Of a stretch of 64,000 bases of DNA, positions 8,887 to 16,215 are shown piece after piece. The translations under genes and the position numbers were made by a program. Position 1 is the first letter of the stretch, and every line of letters starts with the position of its first letter. The DNA comes from an uncultured Clostridia bacterium. Its GTDB lineage: Bacteria > Bacillota > Clostridia > UMGS1810. The stretch is taken from NCBI GenBank assembly GCA_934463115.1, contig CAKSIN010000005.1, positions 1-64,000 on the forward strand. The letters run 5' to 3'. The notes beneath the pieces were generated by a model. That model was not told the origin of the DNA. It made no database searches and saw only the letters and a list, made by a program, of their open reading frames with translations.

Positions 8887-8910
8887 AGTACAAACTCCCT
8901 TTCGTTTCAT

Positions 8911-8958
8911 AAAAAAAGACGCTTACCTGTGGGTACACCATACCCAAAGATAAACGTC
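8911..8958 (-). terminator. Leader attenuator terminator before the glutamate synthase operon
   Basis: On the minus strand an 18-base arm at 8958-8941 pairs with 8935-8918 (one mismatch and two G-U pairs) around a five-base loop and is followed by seven U (8917-8911). It ends 24 bases before the first start codon, so it must be read through for the operon to be expressed. Its lower 5' arm is shared with an alternative hairpin (8967-8950). Confidence 0.85.
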
Positions 8959-8967
8959 ATCGTCTAT
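8950..8967 (-). promoter_or_regulatory. Alternative (antiterminator-type) hairpin in the glutamate synthase leader
   Basis: ATAGACG (8967-8961) can pair with CGTTTAT (8956-8950) around the loop ATGA. The 3' arm is the same sequence as the 5' base of the terminator at 8958-8918, so the two structures exclude each other. Together with the upper part of the terminator stem it would leave two short adjacent hairpins, the general form of ANTAR targets. The published hexaloop rule (A at 1, G at 4) is not clearly met. Confidence 0.5.
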
Positions 8968-8973
8968 ATGCAT

Positions 8974-9002
8974 ATATTAACACCTAAATCATAATTTGTC
9001 AA
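8974..9002 (-). promoter_or_regulatory. Sigma-A promoter of the glutamate synthase/glnA operon
   Basis: TTGACA (9002-8997) and TAATAT (8979-8974) on the minus strand are 17 bases apart, a perfect -35 and near-perfect -10. Transcription would start near 8967, giving a leader of about 80 bases that contains only the switchable terminator and the ribosome site. Confidence 0.85.
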
Positions 9003-9084
9003 GATATATCACATAAGTTTTTTTAAATTTTTTTGTAATTATTTTGTTTGTTTTGCCGGGAGGGCACATATGCGGTCTTTTATT

Positions 9085-9117
9085 AAAAAAAGAGACACGG
9101 CCTAAACCGTGTCCCTC
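9085..9117 (-). terminator. Intrinsic terminator of gapA
   Basis: On the minus strand AGGGACACGG pairs with CCGTGTCTCT (one G-U pair) around a six-base loop, followed by a run of seven T. It lies about 25 bases after the gapA stop and separates gapA from the glutamate synthase promoter. Confidence 0.9.
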
Positions 9118-9139
9118 TGCATATTGCATACAGTCAAAA

Positions 9140-10171
9140 TTAGTTGAGTTCTGCAAAATATTTGATTGTTCTAACCATCTGGCTTGTGTACGAATTCTCG
9201 TTATCATACCAGGAAACAACCTGTACCTCATAGAGGTCGTCCGCAATCTTGGAAACCATTGTCTGTGTTGCGTCGAAGAGTGAGCCGTATCTCATGCCGA
9301 TAACATCGGAAGAAACGATCGGATCTTCGTTGTAACCGAACGAATCGGAAGCAGCAGCTTTCATTGCAGCGTTGATACCGTCTGCAGTAACGTCTGTGCC
9401 CTTAACAACAGCTGTAAGAATTGTTGTTGAACCTGTGGGAACAGGAACTCTCTGTGCCGAACCGATGAGCTTGCCGTTGAGCTCGGGGATAACAAGGCCG
9501 ATTGCCTTTGCAGCGCCTGTTGAGTTCGGAACTATGTTTGCAGCGCCGGCTCTTGCTCTTCTGAGGTCGCCTTTTCTGTGCGGACCGTCAAGAATCATCT
9601 GGTCACCGGTGTATGCATGGATTGTTGACATAATACCCGACTGAATGGGTGCATAATCATTAAGAGCCTTTGCCATGGGAGCGAGGCAGTTTGTTGTGCA
9701 CGATGCAGCCGAAATGATTGTATCGTCCTTTGTGAGTGTGTTCTCGTTTACGCTGAACACGATTGTCTTAAGGTCTTTTCCGGCAGGAGCGGAAATAACA
9801 ACCTTCTTTGCACCGGCATCAATATGAGCCTGTGATTTTTCTTTTGAGCAATAGAAACCTGTGCACTCAAGTACAACATCTACGCCGATTTCGCCCCAGG
9901 GAAGATCCTTTGCGTCTTTTTCTGCATAGATTGTAATCTTCTTGCCGTCTACAGTGATTGAACCTTCGCCGGCTTCAACTGTGTGAAGACCTTCGCCGAT
10001 TCTGCCGCAGTAGCCACCCTGAGCTGTATCGTACTTTAAGAGATTAGCAAGCATTTTGGGATCTGTAAGATCGTTGATTGCAACAATCTCATAACCCTCT
10101 GCACCAAACATCTGTCTGAATGCCAAACGGCCTATACGGCCAAAACCATTAATAGCAACTTTTACTGCCAT
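9140..10171 (-). CDS. gapA: Glyceraldehyde-3-phosphate dehydrogenase, type I
   Basis: A glycolytic enzyme that oxidises glyceraldehyde 3-phosphate to 1,3-bisphosphoglycerate with NAD. The 343 residues include the N-terminal NAD motif INGFGRIGR and the active-site Cys in SAASCTTNCLAPMAKAL. Downstream are the conserved RRARAAANIVP-type and WYDNENSYTSQM motifs. AAGGAGG lies nine bases before the ATG. It is a single-gene unit with its own promoter (10251-10223) and terminator. Its codons look more uniform (repeated use of GCA, GTT and CTT-type codons) than those of its neighbours, as expected for a highly expressed gene. Confidence 0.96.
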   Translation of the reverse strand: MAVKVAINGFGRIGRLAFRQMFGAEGYEIVAINDLTDPKMLANLLKYDTAQGGYCGRIGEGLHTVEAGEGSITVDGKKITIYAEKDAKDLPWGEIGVDVVLECTGFYCSKEKSQAHIDAGAKKVVISAPAGKDLKTIVFSVNENTLTKDDTIISAASCTTNCLAPMAKALNDYAPIQSGIMSTIHAYTGDQMILDGPHRKGDLRRARAGAANIVPNSTGAAKAIGLVIPELNGKLIGSAQRVPVPTGSTTILTAVVKGTDVTADGINAAMKAAASDSFGYNEDPIVSSDVIGMRYGSLFDATQTMVSKIADDLYEVQVVSWYDNENSYTSQMVRTIKYFAELN

Positions 10172-10222
10172 TTTAAAAAACCTCCTTAGAATACATGAAA
10201 ATATAATTTCAAGCTATGTTAT

Positions 10223-10251
10223 ATTTTACTATAAAATCACATTTTATGCAA
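10223..10251 (-). promoter_or_regulatory. Promoter of gapA
   Basis: TTGCAT (10251-10246) and TAAAAT (10228-10223) with a 17-base spacer, about 50 bases before the gapA start. The rest of 10172-10316 is AT-rich with no clear GC-rich terminator for the cyclophilin gene. Confidence 0.65.
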
Positions 10252-10316
10252 GACTTGTTGTTAAAAATTTAACATAATTTTATAAATGTTTTTTTAAAAT
10301 ATATTGGTTATTTTTA

Positions 10317-11003
10317 CTATTTCGACATATTTTTATACTCATCATCGGTGATAATGGTCATTTTTTTCATAACAACAGGCGTAAGCGGTTTGTCATTTGC
10401 GTCGGTTGCAACCTCTGCCATTGTATCCACCTCGTCCATTCCGTAAACGACTTTTCCGAATGCGGCATAATCGCCGTCAAGATAGTTTGCCGGTTCAAAG
10501 CATATAAAAAACTGACTGCTCGCGCTGTCGGGATCCATTGCACGCGCCATGGAAACGGTACCGCGTTCATGTTTTAATGTGTTGAGTGAAAATCCGTTGT
10601 TTTTAAATTCGCCGTGAATATTTGTCCCGGAGCCGCCCATTCCCGTTCCCTCGGGATCGCCGCCCTGAGTCATAAAACCGGGTATTATTCTGTGAAACGT
10701 GAGTCCGTCGTAAAATCCGTCATCGGCGAGATTCAAAAAGTTTTCCACCGTTTCCGGAGCATACTGCGGATACAATTCCATAACAAATACTCCGCCGTCC
10801 TCCATTTCAACCTTTACTTTAACATCATCCGAACTGTAAGAAACCATTCGTCCGTCCTCCTTTTTTACCTTTTCTTTAACCCTGCCGCCTTTTAAAGATA
10901 CAACACTTCCGTCATCGAGTTTATAAACTCTTTTTTTGTCGCATCCGGAAAATGCAGTGACGGCAATTGTCAAAGCCAAAAGCACCGTAACTATTTTTTT
11001 CAT
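10317..11003 (-). CDS. Cyclophilin-type peptidyl-prolyl isomerase, lipoprotein
   Basis: This enzyme probably speeds proline isomerisation of exported proteins outside the membrane. The N-terminus MKKIVTVLLALTIAVTAFSGC is a lipoprotein signal peptide with the modified cysteine at about residue 21. The cyclophilin domain follows from about residue 60: FHRIIPGFMTQGGDP, SASSQFFI and FGKVVYGMDEVD are the family motifs. I start at 11003 (228 residues) because GAGGA lies ten bases upstream; an in-frame start 28 codons earlier would bury the signal peptide. It is monocistronic with its own promoter at 11104-11076. Confidence 0.9.
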   Translation of the reverse strand: MKKIVTVLLALTIAVTAFSGCDKKRVYKLDDGSVVSLKGGRVKEKVKKEDGRMVSYSSDDVKVKVEMEDGGVFVMELYPQYAPETVENFLNLADDGFYDGLTFHRIIPGFMTQGGDPEGTGMGGSGTNIHGEFKNNGFSLNTLKHERGTVSMARAMDPDSASSQFFICFEPANYLDGDYAAFGKVVYGMDEVDTMAEVATDANDKPLTPVVMKKMTIITDDEYKNMSK

Positions 11004-11075
11004 GTTATTTCCATCCTCGCAGACAAGCATTACCGCCTGTCCGATTAGTTTCGGTTCGTTTGAACCCTGGTATCT

Positions 11076-11104
11076 ATTGTAACACAATTTTTCGCAGTTT
11101 ACAA
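11076..11104 (-). promoter_or_regulatory. Promoter of the cyclophilin gene
   Basis: TTGTAA (11104-11099) and TACAAT (11081-11076) on the minus strand, 17-base spacer, about 70 bases before the start codon. It points away from the tRNA promoter at 11142. Confidence 0.65.
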
Positions 11105-11141
11105 TACATTTTTTATTTTTTGATTTTTTTTAAAAAAAGTA

Positions 11142-11170
11142 TTGACATTTTTTTGAAAATATAATATAAT
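11142..11170 (+). promoter_or_regulatory. Promoter of tRNA-Met
   Basis: Consensus TTGACA (11142-11147), 17-base spacer and TATAAT (11165-11170), about 31 bases before the mature tRNA. Confidence 0.88.
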
Positions 11171-11201
11171 AGTTAAGTCGTTGTGACAACAGCTCATTTT
11201 C

Positions 11202-11278
11202 GGCGGCATAGCTCAGTTGGCTAGAGCATGCGGTTCATACCCGCAGTGTCGATGGTTCAAATCCGTCTGCCGCTACCA
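11202..11278 (+). tRNA. tRNA-Met (anticodon CAT), elongator type
   Basis: A full cloverleaf can be drawn: acceptor GGCGGCA with TGCCGCT (one G-U), D arm GCTC/GAGC, anticodon arm TGCGG/CCGCA with loop TTCATAC (anticodon CAT), T arm GATGG/CCGTC and encoded CCA. The anticodon stem lacks the three G-C pairs of initiator tRNA and position 1-72 is not C-A, so it reads as elongator Met. A lysidine-modified Ile tRNA is a less likely alternative. It has its own consensus promoter and terminator. Confidence 0.93.
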
Positions 11279-11316
11279 AAAAATCGACAAGTACGATAGT
11301 GCTTGTCGATTTTTTA
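11279..11316 (+). terminator. Terminator of tRNA-Met
   Basis: AATCGACAAG pairs with CTTGTCGATT around a ten-base loop, flanked by A and T runs, so it may work in both directions. It begins directly after the CCA end. Confidence 0.88.
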
Positions 11317-11319
11317 CTT

Positions 11320-11389
11320 TTTCACTATTCACTGTTCGCTCTTCACTAAGATATGTCGATTTTTTGGAAAGTAATAAGTAATAGTGAAA
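11320..11389. repeat. Short palindromic element after tRNA-Met
   Basis: TTTCACTATT (11320-11329) and AATAGTGAAA (11380-11389) form a perfect ten-base inverted repeat around AT-rich sequence with iterated TTCACT motifs. Inside it, GTCGATTTTTT (11355-11365) repeats the 3' arm and T-tract of the tRNA terminator (11305-11315). It resembles the larger palindrome at 14586-14684. Confidence 0.45.
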
Positions 11390-11400
11390 TATGTATAAAA

Positions 11401-12204
11401 TCAATTCTCATATCCCGCATAAACCGACGGCGAAACACCGTAGCGCATTTTAAAAAGCTTCGAAAAAGCCACTCTGTCGTCATAGCCGACTGCCGCTGCC
11501 GCCTCGCCGACAGGTCTTCCGAATTCGCGAATCATTGCGGCCGCCTTGTCGAGTTTAAAATCTATAATATAATTTCCCGGGCTTACACCGAGATTTTTTT
11601 TGAACAGGCGAAAAAGGTATGAATACTCAACCCCTGCCGCGTCGGCAAGGTCGGAGGCGGTAATCTTTTTTTCGTAATTTGTCAGCAAAAAGCTTTTGCA
11701 TTTATCAATAAATTCATCGGCAGCATTGCGCGGCGAAAAAGTTTCGTTTGCGCTGAACCTCACCATTGTTCCGAACAGTTCCAGAAACACTGCGTGAATC
11801 AAAAATTCGTTTTCACTCTTTACGGTGGCATTTATCCGTTTCAGGCAGTTCATAACTGAGTCATGATTTTCGGTTGTGTATATCGGATTATCGGATGACA
11901 GATTAAGCGTCCGCAAAAATCTTCTGCCCGTTTCGCCGGAAAATCTAATCCACGAATACGTCCACGGTTGGGCGCGGTCGGCAATATACACCCCTCGCTT
12001 TTCGGCAATCAGAAAAGCCTGCCCGGCACAGAGATTGTATGCCTTGCCGTCACAGTAAAACGTGCCCTTTCCGCTGTGTATGTAGTGAATGAGAAATTCA
12101 TTCACAAGCTCGTATGAATGCCTGTGCCCCGGTTTGCAGCTGTCCCAATCCGAATAAAAAACCGTTAAATCACCGAATTCACGAAACAATGTATCTCTCT
12201 TCAT
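11401..12204 (-). CDS. AraC-family transcriptional regulator (cupin type)
   Basis: A 267-residue regulator with an N-terminal AraC-type cupin ligand domain (about 10-140, with HRHSYELVNEFLIHYI and CDGKAYNLCAGQAFLI) and a C-terminal double helix-turn-helix (about 170-265). The signature there is ASDLADAAGVEYSYLFRLFKKNLGVSPGNYI followed by VGEAAAAVGYDDRVAFSKLFKMRYGVSPSVY. Such proteins usually sense a sugar. It follows the glycosidase gene by 42 bases, so it probably regulates it and related sugar genes. The start could be ATG 12204 (used here) or an in-frame GTG at 12213. Confidence 0.87.
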   Translation of the reverse strand: MKRDTLFREFGDLTVFYSDWDSCKPGHRHSYELVNEFLIHYIHSGKGTFYCDGKAYNLCAGQAFLIAEKRGVYIADRAQPWTYSWIRFSGETGRRFLRTLNLSSDNPIYTTENHDSVMNCLKRINATVKSENEFLIHAVFLELFGTMVRFSANETFSPRNAADEFIDKCKSFLLTNYEKKITASDLADAAGVEYSYLFRLFKKNLGVSPGNYIIDFKLDKAAAMIREFGRPVGEAAAAVGYDDRVAFSKLFKMRYGVSPSVYAGYEN

Positions 12205-12246
12205 AAATTTCACCCATCCGAATTCGCATAAATGCTGTGTCTGCGT

Positions 12247-13353
12247 TTAAAAATTATGTATAAATTCAAGCACAAAAACACTGCTCCACGAAAAATGGTC
12301 ACAGCACAGACCTTTTCCGCTGACAGCGTCGTAATTTTCATGAATAAATTCACCGTCACGGAAAACAAAATCAAGGATTGTATCGCGTATGGTGTCCGCT
12401 GTTTCCGAAAATCCGTAGTTTTTCAATCCCTTTGCGGCAAAATACGCAACATTAAGCCAGCACGGTCCGCGCCAGTAATCGTTTGAAAATTCCGAATCGT
12501 CATATGCAGCCGTGGGCATTGCCGGCAAAAAATGTTTCCGTGCAATTTCGTTCATGCACTCCGCGCTCTTTTCGTCGGCAATCCCGGCATACAGCGGCAT
12601 AAACGAAGCCGGAGAAAGCACACCGGTAAATTTGCCGGTTTTGCAGTTACAGTCGCAGTATGCACCGATTTCATCATCGAACAGACGTTCTCGGATATTT
12701 TCCGAAAGTTCTGCCGACATCTTCTTCCATTTCGAGCCGTCCTCGCCGATAAATTCGGCAATGTAAGCCAGAGAATCATATGCCATAACGGTAAAACAGT
12801 TAAGGTCAACCGCATATAAATCGGAGCAGCCGTTGTCAAAACGTATTGAATTATCCCACCCCGATTCATAGCACACGCGTTTTTCATATTCCTTGTCGTC
12901 GCATCCGTCGCTTCTGTCCGCGTCATAATGAAACAGTCCGCCCGTGCAGCGCGTTTCACACCGATACTGCATATCCCTTGCAAGGGCGGGATATACCTGT
13001 CTCGCAAACTCCGTATCACCCGCGGCGCGGCAGATTCGCATGGCGGCATACGCAAGCATTGGCGGCTTGCTGAATCTGTCCTCAATTTCGCCGTTTTCCC
13101 AAATGACATCCGGAGTCATTCCGTTTTTGCACTGAAATTTCAAAAAGCCTGTTATCTGTTCTTTTGCAAGCTCTTCATCAAAGTTTAAAACTCCGATTGC
13201 GTGAAAAGCGCTGTCCCAGTTCCAGATACCACCCCAGCCCTTGCCGGGTTCAATCATGCGCGACATTCCCCACGGAAAATCCTCGCTGCTGCAAATATTA
13301 TACCTGAGTATTCGCTCTGCCTTTTGTGCAAGACGGGCATATTTTTCGTTCAT
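12247..13353 (-). CDS. (alpha/alpha)6-barrel glycoside hydrolase, GH63/MGH1-like
   Basis: A 368-residue cytoplasmic protein (no signal peptide) of the trehalase/GH63-like superfamily. Supporting motifs are GIWNWDSAFHAIG near 43-55 (acidic catalytic residue after WNW), GWDNSIRFD near 165, SNDYWRGPCWLNVAYFAAKGL near 290 and ENYDAVSGKG before FSWSSVFVLEF at the C-terminus. These inverting enzymes act on alpha-glucosides, mannosylglycerate or related small glycosides; the substrate cannot be told. It lies three bases after the flavodiiron gene with its own AAGGGG ribosome site and is followed by an AraC regulator. Confidence 0.75.
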   Translation of the reverse strand: MNEKYARLAQKAERILRYNICSSEDFPWGMSRMIEPGKGWGGIWNWDSAFHAIGVLNFDEELAKEQITGFLKFQCKNGMTPDVIWENGEIEDRFSKPPMLAYAAMRICRAAGDTEFARQVYPALARDMQYRCETRCTGGLFHYDADRSDGCDDKEYEKRVCYESGWDNSIRFDNGCSDLYAVDLNCFTVMAYDSLAYIAEFIGEDGSKWKKMSAELSENIRERLFDDEIGAYCDCNCKTGKFTGVLSPASFMPLYAGIADEKSAECMNEIARKHFLPAMPTAAYDDSEFSNDYWRGPCWLNVAYFAAKGLKNYGFSETADTIRDTILDFVFRDGEFIHENYDAVSGKGLCCDHFSWSSVFVLEFIHNF

Positions 13354-13356
13354 AAA

Positions 13357-14526
13357 TTATTCCCCTTTTTCAGACGTCGTAAGTTCTTTTGCCAGCATTT
13401 CAAGCTGAGTTCTGTTTTCGTCTGTAACAGCCGATTTTATCGTAACGCAGTTTTGTGCATACGAAATATTTTTGCTCTTTTCAAACATGGATTTCATAAC
13501 CTTTGCGGCAGTGGATGCCCATGAACCGTTCTCGATAAAAGCAAGCGTTCTGTTTTGATAATTGCGTTCGGTAAGCCCGTCGATAAACTGTTTCATAAAC
13601 GGGAATATTCCGCCGTTATAGGTTGTGGTTGCCAAAACCAGCCTGTCATAGCGGAAAGCGTCCTCCATTGCCTCGTGCATATCGCAGCGTGCCAAATCGT
13701 TCAGCACAACTTTTTCGCATCCGAGTTCGCCAAGTTTTTTTGCAAGATACTCGGCTGCCGACTTTGTGTTTCCGTACACCGATGTATACGCTATGCACAC
13801 TCCGTCGGACTCCGCTCTGTATGATGACCATGTGTCGTACAAACCGATATAGTATTCAAGATTTTCCGAAAGAACCGGTCCGTGCAGCGGACATATTTTT
13901 TCTATATCGAGTGCAGCCGCCTTTTTGAGCAATGTCTGCACCTGTGCGCCGAATTTGCCCACTATTCCGAAATAATATCTTCTCGCCTCGCATGCCCAGT
14001 CCTCGTCTGTATCGAGCGCGCCGAATTTTCCGAATCCGTCTGCCGAAAAAAGCACCTTGTCGCACATGTCATAGGTAACCATGACCTCCGGCCAGTGAAC
14101 CATGGGGGCAAATACAAATTTAAGCGTATGCTTTCCGAGCGAAAGCGTGTCGCCGTCTTTCACCTCAACGGTGTTTTTGCATATGCCCTTTCCGAAAAAG
14201 TTATCTATCATGGCAAATGTCTTTGAATTTGACACAACGGCAGTGTCGGGATATTCTTTCAGAAACATTCCGATGCTTGCCGAATGATCCGGCTCCATGT
14301 GCTGCACAACGAGATAGTCGGGAGCTTTGTCACCGAGGTGTGATTTGATATTTGAAACCCACTCCCTGCCGAATGAGATGTCAACAGAATCCATAACGGC
14401 TGTTTTTTCGTCATTTATAATATACGAATTGTATGCCATACCGTTTTCAACCTCAAACTGTCCTTCGAACAAGTCAATATTGTGGTCATTTACACCAACG
14501 TACTTAATATCATTTGTAATGTTCAT
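13357..14526 (-). CDS. Flavodiiron protein (FprA, A-type flavoprotein)
   Basis: A cytoplasmic O2/NO-reducing flavoprotein of anaerobes (389 residues). The N-terminal metallo-beta-lactamase domain holds the di-iron site (HMEPDHSASIG near 75, VHWPEVMVTYD near 145, CPLHGPVL near 222). The C-terminal flavodoxin domain binds FMN (AYTSVYGNTKSAAEYLA near 250 and TTTYNGGIFP). I choose the ATG at 14526 since TGGAGG is eight bases upstream; an ATG 15 bases earlier is part of that ribosome site. The promoter lies about 170 bases upstream and the leader contains a 99-base palindromic element. Glycosidase and AraC genes follow in the same direction. Confidence 0.92.
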   Translation of the reverse strand: MNITNDIKYVGVNDHNIDLFEGQFEVENGMAYNSYIINDEKTAVMDSVDISFGREWVSNIKSHLGDKAPDYLVVQHMEPDHSASIGMFLKEYPDTAVVSNSKTFAMIDNFFGKGICKNTVEVKDGDTLSLGKHTLKFVFAPMVHWPEVMVTYDMCDKVLFSADGFGKFGALDTDEDWACEARRYYFGIVGKFGAQVQTLLKKAAALDIEKICPLHGPVLSENLEYYIGLYDTWSSYRAESDGVCIAYTSVYGNTKSAAEYLAKKLGELGCEKVVLNDLARCDMHEAMEDAFRYDRLVLATTTYNGGIFPFMKQFIDGLTERNYQNRTLAFIENGSWASTAAKVMKSMFEKSKNISYAQNCVTIKSAVTDENRTQLEMLAKELTTSEKGE

Positions 14527-14585
14527 ACTGTCAACCTCCATTTGATTATATTATTAGCTGATTGTAAAATTTGATTTCAGCGTGG

Positions 14586-14684
14586 AGTTTGAAGAGTGAA
14601 GAGTGGAGTTATTAATGTATAATCATTGAAAATCCGGAGGATTTTCTTCATAAACTTCACATTCCACACTCCTAACTTCAAACT
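14586..14684. repeat. 99-base palindromic element in the fprA leader
   Basis: The outer arms AGTTTGAAG (14586-14594) and CTTCAAACT (14676-14684) match perfectly. Inner iterations of GAGTG/GAAG on the left partly match CACTC/CTTC on the right, and a central perfect hairpin GAAAATCC-GGA-GGATTTTC occurs near 14628-14646. It looks like a non-coding MITE-like or interspersed palindromic repeat inserted between the promoter and the ribosome site of the flavodiiron gene. Confidence 0.6.
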
Positions 14685-14696
14685 GTACTATAGTAA

Positions 14697-14725
14697 ATTA
14701 TATCATTGCATATGCTTTCAGTCAA
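14697..14725 (-). promoter_or_regulatory. Promoter of the fprA-glycosidase-araC unit
   Basis: TTGACT (14725-14720) and TATAAT (14702-14697) on the minus strand with a 17-base spacer. The leader RNA would start near 14690 and begin with the palindromic element. Confidence 0.8.
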
Positions 14726-14749
14726 GTATTTTTCCGTCTGCGGACATCA

Positions 14750-16054
14750 TCATTCGCCACTGCGGCATTCCGCTTCAAGATAATCCTTGTTTTGCCCGAC
14801 AATACAGACCGAAACGATTTTTTTGGAAATATCGCGGCCGGCTTTTGCATGCACCTTTATATAATTTGTCATATGCCCCTCATAGACTCCCGGAGATACC
14901 TCACGTTCGGCAAGTATTTCAACCGTTTTGCCTATGTATGATTTTCTGTACTCATCTGCCATTTCGTTTACCGCCGCCTGCATAACGGCGCTGCGTTTTT
15001 CCTTTGTGCGGCTGTCAACCTGACCTTCAAATTTATCCGCTTTGGTTCCCTTTCTGTTGGAATACGCAAAAACATGCGCGTCCGCAAAATTAATCCGCCG
15101 CATAAATTCAAGCGATTTTGAAAATTCTTCGTCCGTTTCCCCCGGAAATCCGACCATTATGTCGGTAGCTATTGCCGGCAAATCAAAGTATTTGCGCAAA
15201 AGCGACACACCCTGTGCGTATTCCTCCGTTGTGTAGCGGCGGTTCATTCTCGCAAGGGTTTCGTCGCATCCGCTCTGCAGCGACACGTGAAAGTGATTGC
15301 ACATTTTGTCGATTTTCGATATTTCGGAAACAAAATCCTCCGTAAGAATCCTCGGCTCCAGAGAGCCCAGACGAATACGTTCGATACCGTCTGTTTCGGA
15401 AACGGCGCGTATCACGTCCAAAAGGGTATGTCCGCCGCCGTCTTTTCCGTACGACGCAATATGTATACCGGTGAGGACAATCTCGCGGTAGCCATTCTTT
15501 GCAAGGGAATCCACTTCTTCCCTTATGCTGTCAAGCGGGCGGCTGCGGACGGGGCCTCGCGCATACGGAATAATGCAATATGTGCAGAATCCCACACATC
15601 CATCCTCTATCTTTACAAATGCCCTTGTGCGTGACGAATATGACGTAACCCACATATCCTCGTAATCCTTTTTCTTCATTATGTCGCCGACGGAAACAAG
15701 CTGTTTTCGCTCCGCAAGCGCCCTTTGGGCAAGCTCAACTATTTGCGTTCTTTCGGCGGTTCCGACCACAAGTCCCACTCCGTCTATCTTTTTTACCTCA
15801 TCCGGAGAAACCTGCGAATAACATCCGGCAACCACCACCAGTGCATCGGGATTCAGCCGGTGAGCGCGGTGAATCATCTGCCGTGATTTCCTGTCGCCCA
15901 TGCCGGTAACGGTGCATGTGTTTATTACGTAAATATCACATTTTTCGCCAAAAGACAGCACCTTGTAACCCGCCTTGGAAAACAAATTCATCATTGCCTC
16001 GGTTTCGTATTGATTTACTTTGCAGCCCAACGTGCAAAATGACACAGTATTCAT
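14750..16054 (-). CDS. mtaB: tRNA (t6A37) C2-methylthiotransferase
   Basis: A radical-SAM enzyme that converts t6A37 to ms2t6A37 in ANN-decoding tRNAs. In 434 residues it shows the UPF0004 domain with three cluster cysteines (C7, C11 in FCTLGCK, then INTCTVT and VVAGCY), the radical SAM motif GCVGFCTYCIIPYARGP near 150, and a C-terminal TRAM-like domain. MtaB is preferred over MiaB because of the TLGCKVNQYE start. AAGGAGT is seven bases before the ATG. It has its own promoter, divergent from the HPr-like gene. Confidence 0.92.
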   Translation of the reverse strand: MNTVSFCTLGCKVNQYETEAMMNLFSKAGYKVLSFGEKCDIYVINTCTVTGMGDRKSRQMIHRAHRLNPDALVVVAGCYSQVSPDEVKKIDGVGLVVGTAERTQIVELAQRALAERKQLVSVGDIMKKKDYEDMWVTSYSSRTRAFVKIEDGCVGFCTYCIIPYARGPVRSRPLDSIREEVDSLAKNGYREIVLTGIHIASYGKDGGGHTLLDVIRAVSETDGIERIRLGSLEPRILTEDFVSEISKIDKMCNHFHVSLQSGCDETLARMNRRYTTEEYAQGVSLLRKYFDLPAIATDIMVGFPGETDEEFSKSLEFMRRINFADAHVFAYSNRKGTKADKFEGQVDSRTKEKRSAVMQAAVNEMADEYRKSYIGKTVEILAEREVSPGVYEGHMTNYIKVHAKAGRDISKKIVSVCIVGQNKDYLEAECRSGE

Positions 16055-16085
16055 TATATAAACTCCTTAAAATTGTTCTGCCTTT

Positions 16086-16113
16086 ATTATACACTACTTA
16101 CAAAATTTTGCAA
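16086..16113 (-). promoter_or_regulatory. Promoter of mtaB
   Basis: TTGCAA (16113-16108) and TATAAT (16091-16086), 16-base spacer, about 30 bases before the start codon. Confidence 0.6.
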
Positions 16114-16129
16114 TACATTTAAAAATAAA

Positions 16130-16158
16130 TTGACTAAAAAATTTTTGTGGTGTATAAT
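16130..16158 (+). promoter_or_regulatory. Promoter of the HPr-like gene
   Basis: TTGACT (16130-16135), 17-base spacer, TATAAT (16153-16158); divergent from the mtaB promoter. Confidence 0.82.
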
Positions 16159-16215
16159 TGTTTTAAGCGGGCAGGGAGTTCCCGTTCAATATTTAACCTT
16201 ATGGAGGTAATTATC

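Noticed and set aside
8918..8966. Known ANTAR dual-hexaloop motif in the glutamate synthase leader
   Set aside because: Two adjacent hairpins can be drawn, but their loops are four and five to seven bases and do not clearly show the A1/G4 hexaloop rule, so I did not label it as the established motif.
16147..16215. Longer N-terminus for the HPr-like protein from an upstream ATG
   Set aside because: The 23 extra residues include the ribosome site and do not belong to the HPr fold; GGAGG fits the ATG at 16216.
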